DNA from: an uncultured Actinomycetes bacterium
GTDB taxonomy: Bacteria > Actinomycetota > Thermoleophilia > Solirubrobacterales > Solirubrobacteraceae
NCBI GenBank assembly: GCA_937888775.1
Contig: CALAQT010000158.1
Coordinates: 1 to 8,551, forward strand
Length of the DNA stretch: 8,551 bases
Direction: 5' to 3'
Positions 5,814 to 8,551 of the stretch are shown here, piece by piece. Every line of letters begins with the position of its first letter. Positions within the stretch are counted from its first letter, which is position 1. The notes under the pieces were generated by a model. It saw nothing but the letters and a program-made list of their open reading frames with translations, made no database searches and was not told where the DNA came from. Both the position numbers and the translations under genes were made by a program.

Positions 5814-6236
5814 TCAGTCGGCGGCGGAGAGCCCGGCCTGCGCCACCTCCATGTCCTGGGTGTAGTGCCCGCCGCTGACGCCGATCGCGCCGATGATCTG
5901 ATCGCTGCGCTTGATCGGGTAGCCACCGCCGAAGATGACTAGCCGGTCGATGCCGCCGACCGCGCCGGCGGCCAGTGGCGGGTCGTCCTTGATGAAGCCG
6001 TGCCAAGCGTCGGTCGAGAGGCCGAAGCCGACTGCGGTGTAGGCCTTGTCCTGTGCGATCTGGACGCTCAGCAGCGCCGCGCCGTCCATGCGACTGAACG
6101 CTTTCAGCACGCCGGACTCGTCGCAGATGGCGATGACCATCGGCGTGCCGATCTCGGCCGCCTTGGCTTCGGCTGCGGCGATGATGCGGCGTGCGAGCTC
6201 GGTGCTTACGCTCGTCTTCTCGAAAACGTCGCTCAT
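5814..6236 (-). CDS. GlcG/HbpS-family (haem-degrading-like domain) protein
   Basis: The 140-residue product matches the GlcG/HbpS fold (PF03928): STELARRIIAAAEAKAAEIG (11-30), VIAICDESGVLKAFSRMDGA (34-53), SVQIAQDKAYTAVGFG (57-72), LVIFGGGYPI (99-108) and IGAIGVSGGHYTQDMEVAQAGL (115-136). HbpS in Streptomyces binds haem, while GlcG-type genes are common companions of catabolic operons with no settled role. There is no signal peptide, so it is cytoplasmic. The ATG at 6236 overlaps the stop of the lyase gene by four bases (ATGA), and an AGAGGAGAG ribosome-binding site lies within the lyase 3' end. Length is normal and all conserved glycine-rich loops are present. It probably acts with the lyase; haem binding itself is not demonstrated by sequence. 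Confidence 0.9.
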   Translation of the reverse strand: MSDVFEKTSVSTELARRIIAAAEAKAAEIGTPMVIAICDESGVLKAFSRMDGAALLSVQIAQDKAYTAVGFGLSTDAWHGFIKDDPPLAAGAVGGIDRLVIFGGGYPIKRSDQIIGAIGVSGGHYTQDMEVAQAGLSAAD

Positions 6237-7180
6237 GTGTTCTCTCCTCTCTGGACCAGCGGTTCTGCTGCAGATGCGAAGCGTTGGTCGAGCTCATGGA
6301 TCTCCGACAGTCCGATGAAGTCCAGGAACTCGCCGAAGCCCAGCATCGATGGCAGCACGTTGATAGGCGACCCGTCGGCCTTGATCTGGGCCAACACCGA
6401 GCGCATTGCCGCGGTGGCCACCAGCACGGTGCTGATGGGGAAGATCACCAGCTTGAAGCCGAGTGATTGCAGGAACTCGTGGGCGACCGGCGGCGTCTTG
6501 CCGCCCTCGGCGTAGTTGAAGAGCAGCGGGACGCCGTCAAACGTGCGGGCGACGGCTTCGATTTCGGCTGCCGACTGCGGCGCCTCGATGAAGAGTATGT
6601 CGGCTCCGGCCTGGCGGTAGCGGAGTGCCCGCTCGAGCGCGGCGGGCAGCCCTTCGACGGCGCGCGCGTCGGTGCGGGCGATGATCAGGAACTCGGGCGA
6701 GCTCCGCGCGGCCACGGCGGCCGCGATCTTGGCCGCCATCTCCTCGGCGTCGATCAGGTGCTTGCCGTCCATGTGCCCGCACTTCTTCGGCATGACCTGG
6801 TCCTCGATGTGGATGGCCGACACGCCGGCGGTCTCGTACTCGCGGACGGTGTGGATGACGTTGACCGGGTTGCCGTACCCGGTGTCGGCGTCGGCGATGA
6901 CTGGGATGTCGACCGCTTCGGCGATGCGATGGGCATTGTCGACCATCTCCGGCAGGCTCATCAACCCGACGTCGGGACGGCCGAGGCGCGAGGCGGCGCT
7001 CCCGAAGCCCGTCATGTAGACAGCCGGGAAGCCGGCCTCCTCGACGAGACGCGCGCCGAGAGCGTCGTAGCAGCCGGGCGCGAGCACCATCTCGGGGCCC
7101 GCGATGAGCTCGCGCAGCGTGGGTCCGCGTCCTCCGTCGTTGTCGCGCAGCAGTCGCGCCATAGCGATCGGGCTAATCAT
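6233..7180 (-). CDS. Isocitrate lyase/PEP mutase superfamily lyase (methylisocitrate-lyase-like)
   Basis: The 315-residue product is a TIM-barrel enzyme of the ICL/PEPM superfamily. Visible elements: MVLAPGCYDALGARLVEEAG (31-50), AVYMTGFGSAASRLGRPDVG (53-72), the metal-binding DADTGYGNP (97-105), IHIEDQVMPKKCGHMDGK (123-140), and ARTDAR (168-173). The KKCGH motif with Cys134 is the catalytic loop of the lyase branch (isocitrate, methylisocitrate and dimethylmalate lyases) and is absent from true PEP mutases and phosphonopyruvate hydrolases, so C-C bond cleavage of a 2-hydroxy or 2-methyl dicarboxylate is likely. The exact substrate cannot be read. Start at ATG 7180 is provisional: no strong ribosome-binding site precedes it, and ATG 7162 is an alternative. 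It is the first gene of the - strand run and overlaps the GlcG-like gene by 4 nt. Confidence 0.9.
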   Translation of the reverse strand: MISPIAMARLLRDNDGGRGPTLRELIAGPEMVLAPGCYDALGARLVEEAGFPAVYMTGFGSAASRLGRPDVGLMSLPEMVDNAHRIAEAVDIPVIADADTGYGNPVNVIHTVREYETAGVSAIHIEDQVMPKKCGHMDGKHLIDAEEMAAKIAAAVAARSSPEFLIIARTDARAVEGLPAALERALRYRQAGADILFIEAPQSAAEIEAVARTFDGVPLLFNYAEGGKTPPVAHEFLQSLGFKLVIFPISTVLVATAAMRSVLAQIKADGSPINVLPSMLGFGEFLDFIGLSEIHELDQRFASAAEPLVQRGENT

Positions 7181-7466
7181 CGTCGATCTGGCCGGCCGAT
7201 AGTTGTCGTGGAGCCCTGGTTTCTGGCAGCCGCGAGCATCTCCGGGTCGACACTGCCGCTCCTCCTTTGCGCGCGGAAACCAGGTCTCGTCGCACAAGCC
7301 GATCCCTCTGCGAACGTCGTCTCGTGGATCCCCCGGCCCTGGTTGCCGAGATGGTGATCCGGATAGTCCGGGCGCAGCACCGAGATCTCTCCTCAGGGTG
7401 GAGGCTGGGCAGTGTCGGGTCGGTGGCCTCGGCGGGAGTCGGGCGACGGCGCTCCTCTAGGTTGGG
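7181..7466. promoter_or_regulatory. Divergent intergenic region between lyase operon and M29 peptidase gene
   Basis: These 286 bases should hold the promoters for the - strand lyase run and the + strand peptidase gene. The open frames in it are short, arginine-rich and unlike known proteins. I found no defensible -35/-10 pair, operator or riboswitch. A TAGGTT at 7460-7465 is too close to the peptidase start to be a convincing -10. Confidence 0.4.
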
Positions 7467-8504
7467 ATGATGAGGTTGAGGGAGCGGTTGGCTGAGCTTG
7501 CGGTCGTGGTGGGCGCGGGCGTCCAGCCGGGTCAGGTGGTGCGGATCTCGGCTGATGTCGAGCACGCTGACTTGGTCAGCTCGGTGGCGGACGTGGCGTA
7601 TCGCCATGGCGCCGCGTTCGTTGAGGTCGATCTCGCTGATATCCGGGTTCGACGCTCTCAGATCCTTCACGCGACCGGGGATCTGCAGGCTCGCGTGCCC
7701 GCGTGGACGGAGGCGGCCATCCGGGAGTTGGATGCGATCGGCGGCGCGCGCATCATGATCCACGGCCCCGGGGTGTCTGATCTGTTTGATGGCTTGGATC
7801 CGGCGCGGGTCAGGCAATCGCAGCTGCCGAGGAGCCAGGCGTGGCGTGAAGTCGAGTACCGGGTCAACAACACAATGATTCCCGGCCCGACTCAGGCATG
7901 GGCCTGTGCGCTTCACCCTGACCTGTCGGCTGAAGAGGCCCTCGCGAAGCTCTGGCACCAGATCGAGGTCATGTGCCGACTGGACCAGCCAGATCCCGTG
8001 AGGGCCTGGCGCCACCGGTTCGCCGAGCTTCGCCATCGCGCCGCCGCGTTGAACGCGCTGGGCCTGGACGCGATTCGATTGCATGGGCCTGGCACTGATG
8101 TGCTGATCGGCCTCATCCCGACGGCCCGGTGGGAGCCTCCGACCAACGTCAACGAGCGCGGGATCGAGCACGCATGGAACCTCCCGTCAGAGGAGATCTA
8201 CACCTCGCCTGACCCTGCCCGAGTTGACGGGCACGTTCAACTCACCCGCCCCGCCGTCGTTGGAGGACACCTCGTCCGCGACGTTTCCTTGACCTTGCGC
8301 GCCGGTGAAGTTGTGGAGGTGGCCGGCGCCGAAGGGGCCGATGCACTCCAGGCGTTCATCGCTCGCGACGCGGGTACGCGGCGGCTCGGGGAGTTGGCGC
8401 TGGTCGACGGCGACAGTGCCGTAGGGACGGTCGGCCAGACGTTCGGAATGATCATGCTCGATGAGAACGCCGCGAGTCACATCGCGCTGGGGTTTGGCTG
8501 GTAG
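7467..8504 (+). CDS. M29-family (thermophilic type) metallo-aminopeptidase, C-terminally truncated
   Basis: M29 peptidases (AmpS/AmpT/PepS) are cytoplasmic dinuclear-metal aminopeptidases of about 360-410 residues. This 345-residue product shows the family along its length, with AWNLPSEEIYTSPDP (236-250; ligand Glu243), GELALVDGDSAV (308-319; ligand Glu309) and LDENAASHIALG (331-342; ligand His338). The spacings 243-309-338 equal those of the known ligands Glu250, Glu316 and His345 of Thermus AmpT as I remember them. The protein then ends at Trp345, exactly where the catalytic tyrosine (seven residues after that His) is expected, and the later His-x-Asp metal-ligand motif is missing. It is thus probably inactive, or interrupted by a frameshift near 8495-8504. 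Start may be ATG 7467 or 7470; the ribosome-binding site is weak. Confidence 0.85.
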   Translation: MMRLRERLAELAVVVGAGVQPGQVVRISADVEHADLVSSVADVAYRHGAAFVEVDLADIRVRRSQILHATGDLQARVPAWTEAAIRELDAIGGARIMIHGPGVSDLFDGLDPARVRQSQLPRSQAWREVEYRVNNTMIPGPTQAWACALHPDLSAEEALAKLWHQIEVMCRLDQPDPVRAWRHRFAELRHRAAALNALGLDAIRLHGPGTDVLIGLIPTARWEPPTNVNERGIEHAWNLPSEEIYTSPDPARVDGHVQLTRPAVVGGHLVRDVSLTLRAGEVVEVAGAEGADALQAFIARDAGTRRLGELALVDGDSAVGTVGQTFGMIMLDENAASHIALGFGW

Positions 8505-8551
8505 GAAAATACGTTCAGGGTGCGACCGCCGCCTCGGCCGTTGCCGTTTGT
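8505..8551. other. Tail of window after truncated peptidase
   Basis: None of the three + frames clearly continues the M29 family. The frame starting at 8483 stays open to the window end (reading KYVQGATAASAVAV) but I cannot match it with confidence to the missing C-terminus; 47 bases are too few to decide. Confidence 0.3.

Noticed and set aside
5807..5926. ATG at 5926 as the true start of the SRPBCC frame
   Set aside because: The first 40 residues are out-of-frame GlcG-like coding sequence and do not resemble an SRPBCC N-terminus.
5041..6297. Long - strand frame of 418 codons
   Set aside because: Runs out of frame through the lyase, GlcG-like, SRPBCC and reductase genes; composition is Arg-rich frame-shift noise.
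6467..7357. + strand frame of 296 codons
   Set aside because: Antisense to the lyase gene, with no family-like motifs.
7173..8171. Long - strand frame of 332 codons
   Set aside because: Antisense to the M29 peptidase gene; residues are Arg/Pro-rich and unlike any family, while the + strand frame has clear M29 motifs.

Overview
The window is GC-rich bacterial DNA (coding third positions are almost all G or C). Its gene families are common in Actinomycetota, particularly the soil Thermoleophilia/Solirubrobacterales type: a DUF6325-type protein, a PPK2 kinase, a paired SRPBCC and RibD-C/DHFR-like module, and an M29 aminopeptidase. The lineage is inferred from family content only; no rRNA or tRNA gene is present to settle it.

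Layout. Bases 1-396 hold a perfect hairpin, then a broken HhH-GPD-type DNA-repair gene (+) with a frameshift and no 3' half. Bases 397-1398 are gene-poor, with a GNRA-capped hairpin, a recurring short hairpin motif and a palindrome near the next gene. Bases 1399-2349 (+) encode an intact PPK2-family polyphosphate:nucleotide phosphotransferase. Bases 2530-3573 (-) encode the most unusual protein here: an N-terminal DUF6325-like domain, a very alanine-rich acidic segment with an 18-residue repeat, and a C-terminal LuxR-type helix-turn-helix. Bases 3842-4168 (-) encode a small HicA-like protein with no HicB partner, and 4424-4762 (+) an HU-family protein with a basic tail. Bases 4962-7180 (-) form a tightly packed run, read in the order ICL/PEP-mutase-superfamily lyase, GlcG/HbpS-like protein, 5'-truncated SRPBCC remnant, RibD-C/DHFR-like reductase. 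Bases 7467-8504 (+) encode an M29-family aminopeptidase that stops before its last metal ligands.

How the parts fit. The lyase and the GlcG-like gene overlap by 4 nt and look like one translationally coupled unit. The SRPBCC remnant and the reductase also overlap, and probably descend from a separate unit that was joined to the lyase pair by a rearrangement. Three genes in 8.5 kb are broken or shortened (HhH-GPD, SRPBCC, M29), so this looks like a remodelled accessory stretch rather than a conserved core locus. I found no CRISPR array, transposase, integrase, tRNA or rRNA. The best candidate for something undescribed is the DUF6325-alanine repeat-HTH fusion.
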